Assembly: GCA_013350335.1 (NCBI GenBank)
Contig: CM023535.1
Location: 26,938,617-27,002,616, forward strand
Reading direction: 5' to 3'
Origin: Chimonanthus salicifolius
Taxonomy: Eukaryota > Streptophyta > Magnoliopsida > Laurales > Calycanthaceae
Length of the DNA stretch: 64,000 bases
This document shows positions 44,248 to 57,628 of the stretch, piece after piece. Position 1 is the stretch's first letter, and every line of letters begins with the position of its first letter. The position numbers and the translations under genes are program-made. A model generated the notes under the pieces. It was not told the DNA's origin. It made no database searches and saw only the letters and a list, made by a program, of their open reading frames with translations.

Positions 44248-45348
44248 GTTTTCAATTGCAATATGTAATTTGAAATGAAAATGCATTATTTCATTCATGA
44301 TCTCATGCATGGCATGGGAGGGAGTATATGGGCAGCAAGCCAAGTTATGAGCTGTCCGGACATGACTTGGGGCTTGAAAACTAGCTTGGAAGAAGCTATG
44401 TGAACCATTGATATGTTGGCCTTATCCGGGATTGCAAGATAGGGGTATGGCGTAATTTGGGCCAAAGAGCTCCGGGGTAACCAGTCCAAAAGCCCTACGC
44501 AGAGGGAGGAGTCCACGTTCCATCGGTAATTCCGATTAACACACGTGGGGAGGTGTAACAGTGACCTGGTGGTGCCATCACAAAACACTGCGGACGTAGA
44601 TGGCCAAGGGAACACCTTGATATGGTTTCATTATATCAAGGAAAATGTTGTTATGATTTGTATGGTGTTGGATATGGAGATTGGGTGAGGGACCATTGGC
44701 ATATGACACCCATGACATGACACATACATTTGCATGATTTGGATATGATTATCATGGGCTGTTTTTGGTACTATGATATGTTTACAGTTTTAATATGATG
44801 TTCTTATTCTGATTTTTTATTGATCCTATGTGTATAACCCTATTTGCAATTCCTACTGGGCACGTTGACTAACACCCTACTTCTACCCTTTCGATGATGG
44901 AATAGGGAATGGAAAGGACATGGGACGTGAACGAAGCCAAGCTTAGGAGCTTGGGCAGATTATGTTTACTTTACTTAATTGATTTTGGAACAATGTATTT
45001 GAGATAATTAGCATTTTGGGATTGTAATAACTTAGTTTATTTTGCTATGGTTGGATGATGTTTTGGATATTTAAGTTTCAGTTATTTTTATAGTGATTGG
45101 CTTTCTTACTTATTAATATCATTGATATAGATAGTGTTCTATTCATATAATAATTCCGTAGTTAATTGTAACGCGTGTGAACTGTTTTAGTGGACTTGGT
45201 CCATGCACATGTATTGTTGGCAAGTTAAGGGTCGGGTTTGGAAACCCGGACTTAGCTCGCGTCGTGACGTTACTCGCTCTCTCTCACTCTTTATTTTAAA
45301 AAAAATATACTCTAATTTTCGGAGAATGAAAAAGGGCGGGGCGTTGCA

Positions 45349-46000
45349 TGGAAGGTAAGGGGTCTCAGCTACAGATCTGGGCTCCAAACAAGGAGGCGGA
45401 AAGGGAGAGGCTCCAAATAGGGTCTCGGCAGTGGTATGAAAAGTAAAGGAAGAGAGAGAGAAGAGAGATAGAAGAAGAAGAGTACCTAATGAAGGAGATG
45501 GCTTCTCGCCCCTTTGGATTCTCACCAAAGTTCCATGGTTTCTCACCAACGCATGTTCAGCAAAGGTATGCTCAAAAAATTCAAATCTTATTCCATTCAA
45601 TAGTCTGTCTTTTGCCTCAAAGGGCTACAATTATATAAACTTCCACTTACTAAAAAAAATAAACAAACAATTACTAAACTACCTTAGCTAAATAAAGAGA
45701 TCATATGAAACTAGAAATTGTGAAAATAGAATCTGTATGCACGAAAATTGTATATTGTATGCTCCACATCAGCTGTGTAATTAGTATCATTAAATTTTTC
45801 TTTGTGAAAGGTTAGTTGTGTAGATTATTGTGTGAGCTTTATGAAAATCTCAAGTTTGGCCCAATCCAAGCTTGTTGGCTTAATAATCCAACTTGTTGAA
45901 GTTGGAAGGACAAAATAGTCAATTGCTATATCTCATTTATTATTTTTGAAAAAGTGCATAGTAACCTCAAAACTATTTCGGTATACAAAACCCACTCATT
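45349..46000. other. Probable continuation of the gypsy 3' LTR, then unassigned DNA
   Basis: Resumes the DNA interrupted by P4 and contains AGAGAGAG purine tracts. The 137-codon - strand frame at 45187-45600 crosses the P4 end and is not a gene. Confidence 0.45.
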
Positions 46001-48228
46001 TGATATTAATGAACTCAGTGGATTTCAAGGTTTGATTCAAAGATTTTTCGAATTTCAAATATTTAACGCCAAGAAAAGACCTTGAAAGTTCCCAATCTTC
46101 AATGCGCTAGAATATCATGATTGACCTTAGAGAGGGGTGAAAAGGTCAATCCCATTTTTAAAGGTGTTTACAAATTTCTTGATTATTTTGAGTGCAGTGG
46201 AATATTTAATCAAGAGATTTGTTTAGTGTGATTGATTGTTTATTCAATTCGTTAAACATTCACACTAAGATTTTGGCCCCTTTACATAAATCTTGATTAT
46301 CGATGCTAATGCACAATGTATAGAATGAGATAATCAATATGCAAAGTGAAGTGTGTTAAGAAGAGTACTTAAATATTAAATACAAACACACATAGATCAA
46401 ACACCATAAGACCATTTTAAATTGGTTTGGTTAGCCAACCTACATCACTATTAGGAGTCTCTCAACCTTAAGATATCTCCAAAATCCACTAAGTGGGGAG
46501 TTACACCCTCACAATTAGAGTAGGAATTCAACCTTACTCAATCGGTTGGGAATTTCATCCTCCACTGTCGAATAGGAATTCCACCTATCTATTTGGCTAG
46601 GAGTTCCACCCACCTCTGTGCCAGAGACAACGCTCTAGAGTTTTTTTATAGTGGTTCTGGGGTACCTCCCCTTAATCCACTTTCCAAATAAAGGGTTTTA
46701 AAGTAAATTAAAACCAAGAAGCACTTGTCTTTGAATCTCTTTCTCTTGAGATGTGCTTCTTCAAGATCCCACCCATGTATGCCGACGCTCCGCCTTATAG
46801 CCGTCGTTTTAGCAATCACAGTCCAGGGTGTCAAGGAAACTGGTTTTACCAAAGGTTTCCTAGTTTATGGTTCTCTCCTTCTCACTTTCAAACTCAATCC
46901 TCAGATTGGTTGTTTATGAGTTTTCATCCTTCCTCTTTCTCTCACAACTCAATTCATCTAATTGGTTGTATTTGATTCCCCTAGTGTAAGCACGAGAGAG
47001 AGAGAGAGTGATCATTCTGTTGGCTTTTGTTAATCGTACTGATAAAGATGAGAGTCCAACTGATCCTTCCGAAGGATATCAACTGGTTGCATAAAGATTG
47101 GTTTATATAGCGAAGGCAACCAGTTGTAGTAACGGTAATGTACTGACAAGTTGGTCGCACCGAGGGGTCGGTGACTAGAAATGTTACTGTTACAAACCCG
47201 ACCATTGTGCATTAAGTGCATTCCCAATGGTAATATTCTTTCCCGGTTGACATGTCGTTTTCGCCGATGGGTCACCACTTATGGTACCGAGAGGTAGGTC
47301 CATACGAGCGGCTCGTTCTGGTGTAAAACATGCTTGAGATTAGTTTCAATTCTTGAAACCTATTACCTAGAACGACTTGTCGCCCTTTACCGAGGGGTCG
47401 GGCCTGGTACTCTCGATCGATCTTTGATTACCGATATGTCTATTTCTTCAAGAGTCCACATGAGTTCAAGGATTCCAGAACTCAAGATTTTGATCGAGGA
47501 GTCATTTTAGCCTTTTACCGAGGGGTCGGTGCATACGAGACTCTCGATTAGAGGCATACCCAGAATGACAGTACAATGGGTCGATCGTGACTACACCGAG
47601 AGGTCGATGGATAGACTAGTCGAGGTGACAGTAAAACTAAATACATATTTCTAAGTTGGGTTCCAATTCACTATCAACCTTCCTATCTAGGCTTTCTTAT
47701 GATTTAACCATTTGTTTCACTAAGCCTAGGGATAGTCCTCTCTAAGGTGTGGGTACCACCTAAAGTCATCTATGACCATTTTACCTATTTTGTGATTGCC
47801 ATAACGATGAGCTTCAATCTTGTGGAGTATGATCTTTTCACTTGATTATCTTGGGTCTTTAAGCTTTCAGCAAGTGCTTCTTTCCGAGTCATGGAATTGA
47901 CAAACATAAGAACTTGGCCAAGCCGAGGCCCTAACAGACCTCTTTTTGTAAAACCTCTATTTTTAAATACCTCCATAAGTAAAAAATTTACAAGACTATT
48001 GTGTATTTAATATCTATTTATCCGAACGTTCTGTGCTTTTAGAAATTTCATTTTGAGGTTTTAGACACCCAATCTTGGACGTCAACTTTTCAAAATGTGG
48101 ACCATCGAATTCTTTAAAACATTGTTTTGATTTGAATCGTTGGGCTTTTGACATCAAACGAGTCCCAAGGTTTTATAACCTATCTTATATCAAATGTTCT
48201 AAACCCTTCTGCGGGATCAATTTTAAAT
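46000..48228 (+). mobile_element. Probable Tat/Ogre-like gypsy LTR (left end unknown)
   Basis: The right end CTGCGGGATCAATTTTAAA is followed by GGTGGCGACCCC, resembling the LTR end and Arg-tRNA-type primer site (TGGCGACTCC...) of plant Tat/Ogre elements. Inside are five copies of an ACCGAGGGGTCGG-like motif (see 47158-47607). No coding region follows within the window. Assignment rests on remembered family wording. Confidence 0.4.
47158..47607 (+). repeat. Five dispersed copies of ACCGAGGGGTCGG
   Basis: CACCGAGGGGTCGGTGAC (47159), TACCGAGAGGTAGGT (47285), TACCGAGGGGTCGGGC (47390), TACCGAGGGGTCGGTGC (47518), CACCGAGAGGTCGATGG (47595). Spacing is 77-128 bp and the flanks are unrelated, so the motif itself is what is kept. 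Confidence 0.82.
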
Positions 48229-48579
48229 GGTGGCGACCCCAAAACATCCTAAGTGGTCTTACTGCAGAAGTTGTAAGTTTAAATAGTAGAAAAATAAGAA
48301 GAAATGAGGGATACGTTACCTCCTACAGGTTGTTCACCTCATCTGCCCATCCAACGGATGGGAGCCTCAGGTGGTTTTTCCAAACGCCTATAAAAAACTT
48401 ATCTCTCCCTCGTTTTCAGCCATCGCACTCTTTTAAATTCTTTATCTTCTTCTTCTCTTGCCTTCTTCTGCTTCTACTCCTGCAACTGACTAACAACAAG
48501 CTAACAGAGAGTTTTTTCTCTCCTCTTTTGGTGGCTTAAAAAATGGGAAAAATCCCGAAGAAAGGTACTCTGCTCTCCC
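48229..48579 (+). other. Primer-site-like word and leader-like DNA
   Basis: TGGTGGCGACCCC at about 48229 is the possible primer-binding site. A TATAAAA (about 48389) and a pyrimidine-rich tract (48430-48480) follow. No domain in the 154-codon frame at 48075-48539. Confidence 0.4.
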
Positions 48580-50766
48580 TGTTAATGTGCAAATTTTACA
48601 TTTATTAATCTCGTAAGCGTACGAACCATTTATAGTATAGCGTTATGAGTCCGAGGTCGATCCCACAAGGAAGACGTAAAATATATGCAAAAACAAATAT
48701 ATGATTTTGAATTATTATGGTTTTAGAGAATATAGATCTTAAATTAGTCTAATCCCAAAAATCAATTCTATTGTAATGAATATATCTCTAAGTTAATAAA
48801 ACTTTAGTTATAAATAAATAGATCAAAAAATTAGAACATTAATTAAATTCAATTACGAGAATGCATTAATATAGAATTTATAAACAATCTCACACCTAAG
48901 TTCAAGAAAACAAAATTAAAGTCTAATTAAATTAAATCTCAAACTAGTTAACACATCTTGAGAGGGATTTAAATACATGAAATAAAATACATGAATAATT
49001 AAAATACATAACAAATGAATTAAAGAATTGAGAAGAAATTGAACAATAAAAATGCAACATACAAACAAAATAAATTTCATAACAAAATAAATTGAACATT
49101 GAAAATAAATTGACAATAAAAGTAAAAGACAGAATGTAAAAATGCATAATTGAAAGGGTGGTTATTGGAATAGACCGCTCATCGTCCAAAATGTGTACAC
49201 AAATACAAAATCTAGATCTGAAATTTGCGTGAAAATTCAAATCTCAATTCATGTTCTTTCATCAAAATCAAGATTTATAAACTTTAATTTAAATAACCGA
49301 ACCTTAATAACTTAGATTCAACACTTATAACCTAAGGTCTAACTATTTATTTCCAATTAAATAAACAAATATTATAGACTTTAAAATCCAATCAAAACAA
49401 TCATAAAAGAAATCTGAAAATTGGATGTTTCAGGGTTCTAAAGGAATATCGTATATTTATTTAATGAAAAATTAAATACAGGAAATTGGAATTTAAATAC
49501 AAGAATGATAAAATAAAAATGAAAATTTACAACTCTCACTTGTAAAATTCAAATGGTGCTCCTGTCTTCTTGTCTTTTCCTCCAACCTTTGGTCCTTTCA
49601 AGCTCCAGGTCAAATTCGAGTCTGGCTATGGGTTAATGGGGTATTTATAGGACTTGGGATTGGAATGAAGGGTGGAGATTAAATCTTGGTTTTTGTTAAT
49701 GCATGAAAGGCTTGGATTTGATCTACCTAAAGGTGGATGGATGGGATTTAAGATGAAAAAGCTAGGGCTATAAGGATGTATACACGAATTTAGGAGAGGG
49801 TGGCTTGGGATCTAAGAAAAGGTGGAGAGAAACGAGGGATTTTTAGAAAATATAGGACATGGCCGAATTTTACATGAGTGATTAGGGTTTAGTGTGTTGC
49901 AATACATGATTATGGATGGTTAGGATTGAAAGCTAGAGTGGATGGATGGTTGGATGATGAGTGATGACATGGAGTTATTAAAATTGGAATGAGATAAGAG
50001 AGGATATTGAAAATCGTGTGACATGGAAAAGATTGTAAAAATCGTGTGAGAGGTGGAGGGATAGATGATGAGGTGTACATGATCTTATGGGCTATGAATC
50101 TAGATGGAATTAATGATAAATGCATGGAGGAATTGTTTTGCAAAAATCGTGTATGATATGGAGAGGATGAGGGATGAGGTGTGTAAAATTCGAACGGATA
50201 AGTGGAGGGTTGGATTTGAACTTGGACTTCTTAGACTTTAACTGGAGCATATGGAACTTGGGCTTGAACTCATGGACTTGGGCTTATTGGGTTTGGACTT
50301 CACAGTGGCTTGGCTCATCTTGGAGAATGCGCATGGAGTGCTTGGCCTGATCCAGTGCTCTGACACTTGAAACTTAGCTTGGCCCAACTGCAGTGGATCT
50401 TGGCCCATGGATATTGATTTCAAACTCTTGGCCTCTTTGATTGTAGATTCTCTTTTCTAGAATTAAATGATTAACCATCCACTTAAATTCTAAATTATTG
50501 AATTAATCTAGAATCTCATAAATGGATCCAGATTAATCAATTAACATTGAAAATCCTAAAAGTGGTATGAATTAATTATTAAATTTCATATCTTCCAAAT
50601 TAAGCTCAATTCTTGCAATAATCCACTAATTTATGATTGTTTCTTGTATTTCCCAAATTGTATCTACAAAACTAGAAAATTATATTAATTGTATCTTTTA
50701 TTTAGAAAATAAAGACTTACTAATCCAAAATTAAAGGGCAAAAATGTCTTTTTTCTAGACTCAACC
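48580..50766 (-). mobile_element. Athila-like LTR (family L), 2187 bp
   Basis: On the - strand it starts TAGGTTGAGTC and ends TTTGCACATTAACA. Related copies give inverted termini TGTTGA...TCAACA. The DNA next to its start (50767 onward) is the polypurine tract AAGTTTGGGGGTAT, so this is a 3' LTR. The first ~900 bp on + (48580-49500) is almost identical to 62840-63740. No ORF. Confidence 0.8.
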
Positions 50767-51131
50767 TATACCCCCAAACTTAGATTTTAGTAGTCTTCGA
50801 GCAAAACTAGCCTACAAGCTCTAAAAACAAAGATAAAAATCCTAATAAAATCCTATTCTAAACTTAATCTAAACCTAGACTACACCACTTTCGTTGGTTC
50901 TCTCGATTGCATTTAGCTATACAACAAGCTTTTAAACCCCTAGGTTACCCCAAGTGGACGAGTTATAGTCTCGTGAGGGCTTATAGTGATGATACCCACA
51001 AACATCCAAATTGTCTAGTCTTAGTTTCAGTTTTGGCAAAAACATGTCCATAAAAATCTAGATATCATACGATTCCAAAATTTATTTTACAAAACTTATA
51101 TCCGGAGTGTAGTGTGTGCTTAACCAATATT

Positions 51132-51722
51132 AAATGAGATTCAGACGAGATTTGCTAGCATAGCAAAGGGCAGGGACGGATCTTTCTGCTAGCATAGGGA
51201 ATAAGGAATTCGCACAGGGACAGACAGTGCAGTGACTGCCGTCGCTGGATCTGGGTGTACAAGACAGAAGAGAGACAGCTTTTGCGTTGCCGAGCGTGTG
51301 AAGGAAAGCGGCAAGAAGGAAGAAAGTGCAGACGAGATTTGAGGGAGAAGGGCCTGAGAATGATAGCAAACGAACGAGAGAGTCGTCGAAGCTGAAGGTG
51401 AGAAATACTGCTCGTTGGTGGGCAAAGACAAATCTGGGATAGACATATTTGGCATGAGGCAGCAGGTGAGACGACAATCGGGGCTGAGTGGAGAGGACAG
51501 GTTCAAAGATAAATCGGCAATCGGGGCAGCGAAAAAGATGGCAGTCACGCATAGGGACGGGAGATAGAGTTTTTTTTTAGAATCAACTCAGAAGAGAGTC
51601 TACATGTCCCCTCCCTCTACTGATGGGTCTCTGGTAGAGGGAGGAGAAGAGGGTTTCAAAGAAAGGTTGGTTGGGAGGAAAGTGGTGGAAAAAAAAATGG
51701 ATCTAAGTTTGGCTCTATACCA
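51132..51722 (-). mobile_element. Leader/primer-site part of a truncated copia-type element
   Basis: Absent from the homologous L copy (junctions at ...CAATATTAA and ATAGTTTTC). The primer site TGGTATAGAGCC (51711-51722) abuts the LTR. A 140-codon frame (51130-51552, -) is open but unlike gag and ends with the fragment. The 3' half and second LTR are missing. Confidence 0.62.
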
Positions 51723-51923
51723 TGTAGAATTACACACACAGAAATTTGGTGTGTCTTCCTTAATCAAGTAGAGACTCCTGTAATCTTATTTATAGAGATA
51801 ATTGAATACAAATGAGGAAAGTAAATAAAGAGGAAATCCCTATATAGGGAAATACAATATGTAATAAATCCTAAATATATCTTAATGCCTAAATATATCC
51901 CTAATACTAAATATGTCCTAACA
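51723..51923 (-). mobile_element. Short copia-type LTR (201 bp)
   Basis: On the - strand it starts TGTTAGGACATATTTAG and ends GTAATTCTACA, with a TATA-like CTATAAATAAG. It is followed immediately by the primer site at 51711-51722. TG...CA ends are intact. Confidence 0.75.
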
Positions 51924-53818
51924 AAAATAGTTTTCTTCTTCCAAATAGACGCAAGTTTTTGTAACCACTAGCGAAAAATGCGCTTTGACTTCAAACTTCT
52001 CCAGATATATCTTTCAGAAAGACTAACGCTCAGAGGTTTGGGTTTATTTTCTCTCAAAGGTATATGTGAGCGGAATTTATGTTTTCAAAATTGTAATTCT
52101 CACATATGTATTTAGAAAAGACGGCACAGATCAAATAAAATAAATAGATCTCATGAATATCTATCACATTCCTGAGAACGTTGAGTCAAACACTATCATT
52201 TTTCTTCTTTTATTGTCTACATGAAATACACTATTAGACTTAAGATCAATAGGACTTCATAATAGGATGAAACGTGGCTTAGGACTGGATCATATCAAAG
52301 AAGGATAAAAAGACTCTAAAAATAAATATTTTGAACAGAAAAGTTAGAGGTCTTCAAAATGTAAAGCGGGATATTTCTTTCTTTAATTTTTTTTTCTTTT
52401 CAGCACTTTTTTCAAAATATTCTTTTTTCTTTTCTTTTCCTTTTTTTTTTTTTACATCCTTCTTTTGATGTTTGGATATTTCCTTTCTTTTTATTTTTAT
52501 TTTTCTTTCATTTTCATCATTTTTTAGGTACCTATATTTTTTAGAGTACTATCCCAATATTTATTTCATCTTTGACCTCTTCTGAGCTCTTAGAATATGT
52601 CACAGATATTTCAATGAGGCTCAGACTCCATAACTAGAGTTGGGTACAATAAACATGGCTAAACAATAAAACATGCTAATTTTCAAAGGCTCAACTAGGA
52701 AGTAACATGATAAAATGACCAAAAATAGATAAGCATAAAGGCTCAAACAATCCAAAAATGGCCTAAATCATATCATAACCTTCATAAAGTAATTTTCTTG
52801 TTTCAAATAAATTCAGAAAAAATTTAAGTGTAATAACTCACTTTTAATGGCGTTCTCAAGAATATGACCAAAATTGAAGAATAATGAGATCACAACGAAT
52901 TGATGCACTTAAAAAAGAAAAATGGATTAACTTATATCCCTCAGAAAAATAGATAGGCACTAAAGCATACTAAGTTAAGTCTCCACTAGTATTTCTCCGC
53001 TGATTACTAAACTTAAGAATATTTTTCTTATTCCAACTAATTTTAATATGGTCGTGTAAAAATTGTTTCGAATATAAATCTTATAAAAATCTTATTGAAA
53101 AAGTATGATATAAATTTTTTTATCTACACATTAATGTTGAAAACCACTTAAACTCAACAAATATTTTTTTTTTTTACGCAAGGGTTAGTCTCAGTCTTCA
53201 CTTACTCTTCCCTCGATAAAAAAAAAATTCTTTTTTTTTTACTAAAAAACACAAATTTTTTTCTTTTTTGGCAAGGGTAGTCTTAGTTTTTGTTTGTAAA
53301 CTTACTCTTCTCTTGATTTTTTTTTACAGGGGTTTTAGTTCTTTTGAACTTTTCCCTAAATTTTTGGACACAAAAAAAACAAATTTTTTTTATTGGACTT
53401 AACCAGTGTAAGCCCTTGATACCCCCAAACTTAAATCAGACATTGTCCTCAATGTTCCTTAATCTATAGTGACCTAGTGCAAATCATAATTTTTTTTTGG
53501 AATAGTGCTAATTTTGGGTTAAGACATACTTAAGAGAGTTCACTCACAAGAGACCTAAAACAAAACTCCTAAACTAAACTGACTCAATAAAAATCCTAGA
53601 CTGACTCTAAACTGACTCAACCAAAAAGAAACATACGAAGGATGTGTACTCAATTATTTTTAAAAAAAATTCACATCCTTGACCTTCTTGAGTGAGTTCC
53701 ATTCGATTCGGCAGATGGTGGTGGTGAATGTGCTCCGTTGAGTATTAATGTCATGGGCATAGTATTTCTTTTTCCGAACATTATCACCGACTGGCATGAT
53801 GAAAGCCCATGGATCATT

Positions 53819-54911
53819 TAATCAAACGGGATACAGACAATCATAAAATTAAGTACAAGAAAACAAAAATGAAAATTACATCTCTCAATTGTTAAATTCG
53901 TGTGGGGCTTCTGTCTTCTTGCCTTTTCTCTCCAGCCTTTGGCCGTCTTGAGGTCCTGATCAAATTCGATTTTTACTGTGCCCTGGTACCTCTATTTATA
54001 GTGTTCAAAAGAGATTGGATTAGGCAATGCTTGGAGATAATTCATCCATAATTCTCTCTCCAAATTTTTTTCCAAAAGTCTCTCTCCTCCATGATTTTCT
54101 TACCTTTAATTATCCAAATTCAAAATTTACTTTCTTTTCCAAGCCATGGGTGAATTTTATAGATAAGACTCCATGATTTTAGGGATTTTGGATTAGTTTG
54201 GAAAGTAAAGTGTAAATCCCATTTTTCTTCATATGTACCATCTTGCAACTCAATTTTGACCTAGTAAACGTCTGAATTAAAATTTTTTATAGACTTTAAA
54301 GTTGTATCCCTTGAAGTCTTCTTTCCAATGCAACAAGAATCCATGTAATCGGATATCGGAGTTGAAAGTTAAAGTCAAAATACCAATACTATGTCAAAAC
54401 TTGTCTTCCAAAATTTTCTCTCTTGTCAATCCAAATCCCATTTTTTTCTCCATTTCTTCCTCCACAAGGCTTCACACGATCTTACAAGTGTCCTCCCTAT
54501 CTTGGGGTTTTGGACTTGGGTCCCATATTTGGACTTTTATCTGGCCTGGAATACTGGTGGACTTTCGCTTATGAACTTCATATGCAGACTTAGACTTCAG
54601 GCTGGTTTAGTGGGCCAATTTTCTTAATGTTGTGAATTTACCATTTTTATGATAAAATTCCCAAAATTAATTATCCTAATCCAATCTCTCATAGCTGGAT
54701 TTGAATTAAGACAATTTTTACAATAAATTCCAAAAATGAGTGGTAAATTACACACACTTTCCAAAAATAGCAATTATAGCTCACTTTCTGCATTTCCTTC
54801 CATATTTAGCTCAATTTTTTGTAATTTCATATTTTTTCCTGCAAAACTCAAAAATAACATAAAACATATCTAATATACACAAATAAAGGTAGTCATTTTC
54901 AGTGCTCAACA
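53819..54911 (-). mobile_element. Athila-like LTR (family L), truncated
   Basis: Starts TGTTGAGCACTGAAAATGAC on the - strand (at 54911), matching the other L LTRs. It breaks off near 53819, lacking the ~900-bp end seen at 48580-49500. Its start is preceded by the polypurine tract TTCGGGGGTATT. Confidence 0.72.
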
Positions 54912-56415
54912 AATACCCCCGAACTTAGATTTTGGGGGTCCTCGAGCAAAACTAACCTAAAAACTCTAAAAAACAAAAATAGAAATTCTAAAAAAAACTA
55001 AACTAAACCACTTTCACTAGCACTCTCGATTGCATTTAGTGTATACAACAAGCCTTTAAACCCCTAGGTTACCCTTAGTGGATGAGTTATAGTCATGTGA
55101 GGGCTTGCAGTGATGATACTCACAAACATCAACATCTTTAACAAGAAGACATAGACAAAGGGTTTGAACATCATACAACTCTAAAATTCATTTTACAAGG
55201 CTTATACTTGGAGTGTAGTGTGTACTTAGCCAATATTAAGATAGTTTTCTTTTTTCAAATGGACAAAAGTTTTGTTCGCACCATTGGAAAATGCGCTTTG
55301 ACTGCAAACCTCACCAGATATATTTCTTAGAAGAATTAACGCTCAGAGGTTGGGTTTATTTCCTCTCAAGATATACGTGAGCAGAATTTATGTATTCGAA
55401 TCAAAATATCTCATATATGTATTAACAAAGACGGCTCAATTAAAAGAAACTAAATGCTCTCATGAATAGGTGCCACTTTCCTGAGAACATTGAGTCAAAC
55501 ACCATCATTTTTCTTCCTCTATTTTTCAAATAAAATACCAAATTTCGACTTAAGATCAATAGGACTTCTTAATAAGACGAAATGTGGCTTAGGATCGGGT
55601 CAAATCAAAGAAGGATAAAAGGCTCTAAATATTTTGAACAGAAAAGTTAGAGGTCTTCAAAATGTAAAACGGGATATTGCTTCCTCTAATTTTTTTTTTC
55701 TTTTCAGCACTTTTAAAAATATTATTTTTTTTCTCTTTCAATTTTTTCCACATCTTTCTTTGATATTTGGATGTTCCTTTTTTTTTTTTTCTCTTTTTTT
55801 GATCCAATATTTTTTTCTTTTTGGCTTTCTGTATCATTCATTTTCTCTATTTTTCAAGTGCCAATTTTTTTTTTCTTTTAGAGTACCATCTCTAATTTTT
55901 TATCTCTAAACTCCATAACTGGAGTTGGGTACGCTAAACATAACAAATCAATAAATAGACTATTTTTTCAATAAGGCTCAACTAGGGAACTGTCAAGATA
56001 AGATTACAAAAAATATGTAGGCTTGAAGGCTCAAACGATTCAAAAATGACCTATATCATATCTTAAGCTTCATACAATAATTTCCTTATTTCAAATAAAT
56101 TCAGAAAAATTTCAAGTGTACTAACTCAAATTTGATGGTGTTCTCAGTAGTATGATCACAATTAAAGAATAATGAGATCAACAACGACTTGATGCGCTTA
56201 ACAAAGAAAATAAGAGTAGACTTATAACCCTCAGAAGAAAAGAATGGCTCTAAAGCTCACTAGATCTAAGTCTCCACTCGTATTCCTCTGGTGATTACTC
56301 GACTTAGGAATATTTTTCATTTTCAGACTAAACTTAACATGGTTGTATACAAGAGTTTCCAAGTATAAATCGTATAAAAATCTTTCTGGAAAAGTATGAT
56401 ATAAAGATCTCTATC
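54912..56415 (-). mobile_element. L-type internal region, left part (split by P3)
   Basis: Polypurine tract at 54912-54925, then non-coding DNA homologous to 50767-53200. It continues at 60690-60889 after P3. The T-rich tracts (55690-55880) give spurious Phe/Lys-rich frames. Confidence 0.7.
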
Positions 56416-57628
56416 TATAACGCCCCGCCCTTTTTCACTTACTTTCCGAAAATCAGAGTCTATTTTTTTTTAACAGAGTAGAGTGATAGAGAGCGGGACG
56501 TCACGACTCGAGCTAAGTCCGAGCTTCTAAAGCTCGACCCTTAACTGGCCAAACCTATGTGTGCATGGACTAAGTCCATGAAAAACGATTCACACATAGT
56601 ACTTTATAATCTTGCAGAATATTACTTAATCTAACTACGGATTATAATAGAACCTAAGTCTACTCCATTTTAGATAGAAAAGTACAGTCATTTATCCAAA
56701 ATTACCTTAACTTAATCATTCAATCAAACCATCCCAAACCATAGCAAACATTAACTAAGTTATTACATACCAACATCTAACTACTCAAATTACATATCCA
56801 GGTAAACTTATCAAAATATCAATAATAAAATCCATTCAAATATCCAAGCTCCTATGCTTGGCTTCTTTCACGATCCTCGATCCCTTCTTTTCCTGTGTCA
56901 TTCACTAGGGCAGAAGTAGGGTGCTAGAACAACGAGCCCAGTAGGTATTCCAATAAGGGCTAACACATGGGTTAGTACCAAAAATCCAGATATTATATAT
57001 ATCAAGTCCAGATATAATAAATTATACCATACTTATAAAACATCGTATCCAAAATCATGTATGATAATAGAGATCCAATCATATAGATAAAAACCAGAAA
57101 CCTTGCATGATAATAAAGATCATAATCATGCCGATTCAATGCCATGCCATGCTATCATATGCAATGAGTCCCACCCATCACAATACACGTAACCTCTTGA
57201 TGGAATTCTGCTCATCAAGGTATCCCCACAGACGTCTTTCGGACGCCCCGACGGAGTGTGGCCTCCGGTGACAAATCATCCCTCCCATGCCATGCATGAG
57301 ATGCAAATGCCAACATGCTATAGAATATTACAAAACATAGCATGAAAATCCCATAATTGCAACATATTGTTTGATACCCAAAATAACTTATCAAATATGA
57401 AATAAAATCATCATAAATACATAATACATATCCATGGTTTCAATGATATAGGAATCCTACCAATGACAAACTTATGTGCCCTTGCGTTTTTGTCCGAAAC
57501 TGCTCACCGATTGCGTCTAGCCGATCGTACACCGCTTACGAGACCTTGTTACCTTATTACATACAAATTAGTCAAACCAATGACCCCTTTGATTTCCAAC
57601 CATGTTTAAGTCCATAAACATAATTTAG

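Larger units (their letters stand above)
32648..45348 (-). mobile_element. Solo LTR, family P, copy P4 (about 3.35 kb net), split by a copia element and by P2
   Basis: The right end (GGGCGGGGCGTTGCA, reading inwards on -) and left end (GGTAACACCTCGG) are the family P termini in inverted orientation. Removing the copia element (33882-39638) and P2 (40660-44247), each with one target duplication, leaves three pieces (32648-33881, 39644-40659, 44253-45348). These follow P-family order and total about 3.35 kb. Flanking 5-bp words are TGAAC and TGGAA, only a partial match, so the target duplication has decayed or an edge is misplaced. Unlike P1-P3, the main palindrome array is built from TTCAGTCGACTGAA. 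One residual GGCCAT...GGCCGAA palindrome remains at about 33667. Confidence 0.8.
50767..53818 (-). mobile_element. Internal region of L-type element, non-coding, with an inserted copia-type fragment
   Basis: Starts with the polypurine tract GTTTGGGGGTAT and continues through T/A-rich DNA homologous to 54912-56415 (both share GAACAGAAAAGTTAGAGGTC and the TCTCAGTCTTCACTTACTCT phrase). No gag or pol coding remains. A fragment at 51132-51923 is foreign to the sister copy. Confidence 0.7.

Noticed and set aside
46646..47278. Overlapping short frames around 47 kb
   Set aside because: They lie in a probable LTR, are on opposite strands and show no domain.
55625..55909. Lys- or Phe-rich frames on both strands
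   Set aside because: Poly-T/poly-A tract artefacts inside a non-coding L internal region.
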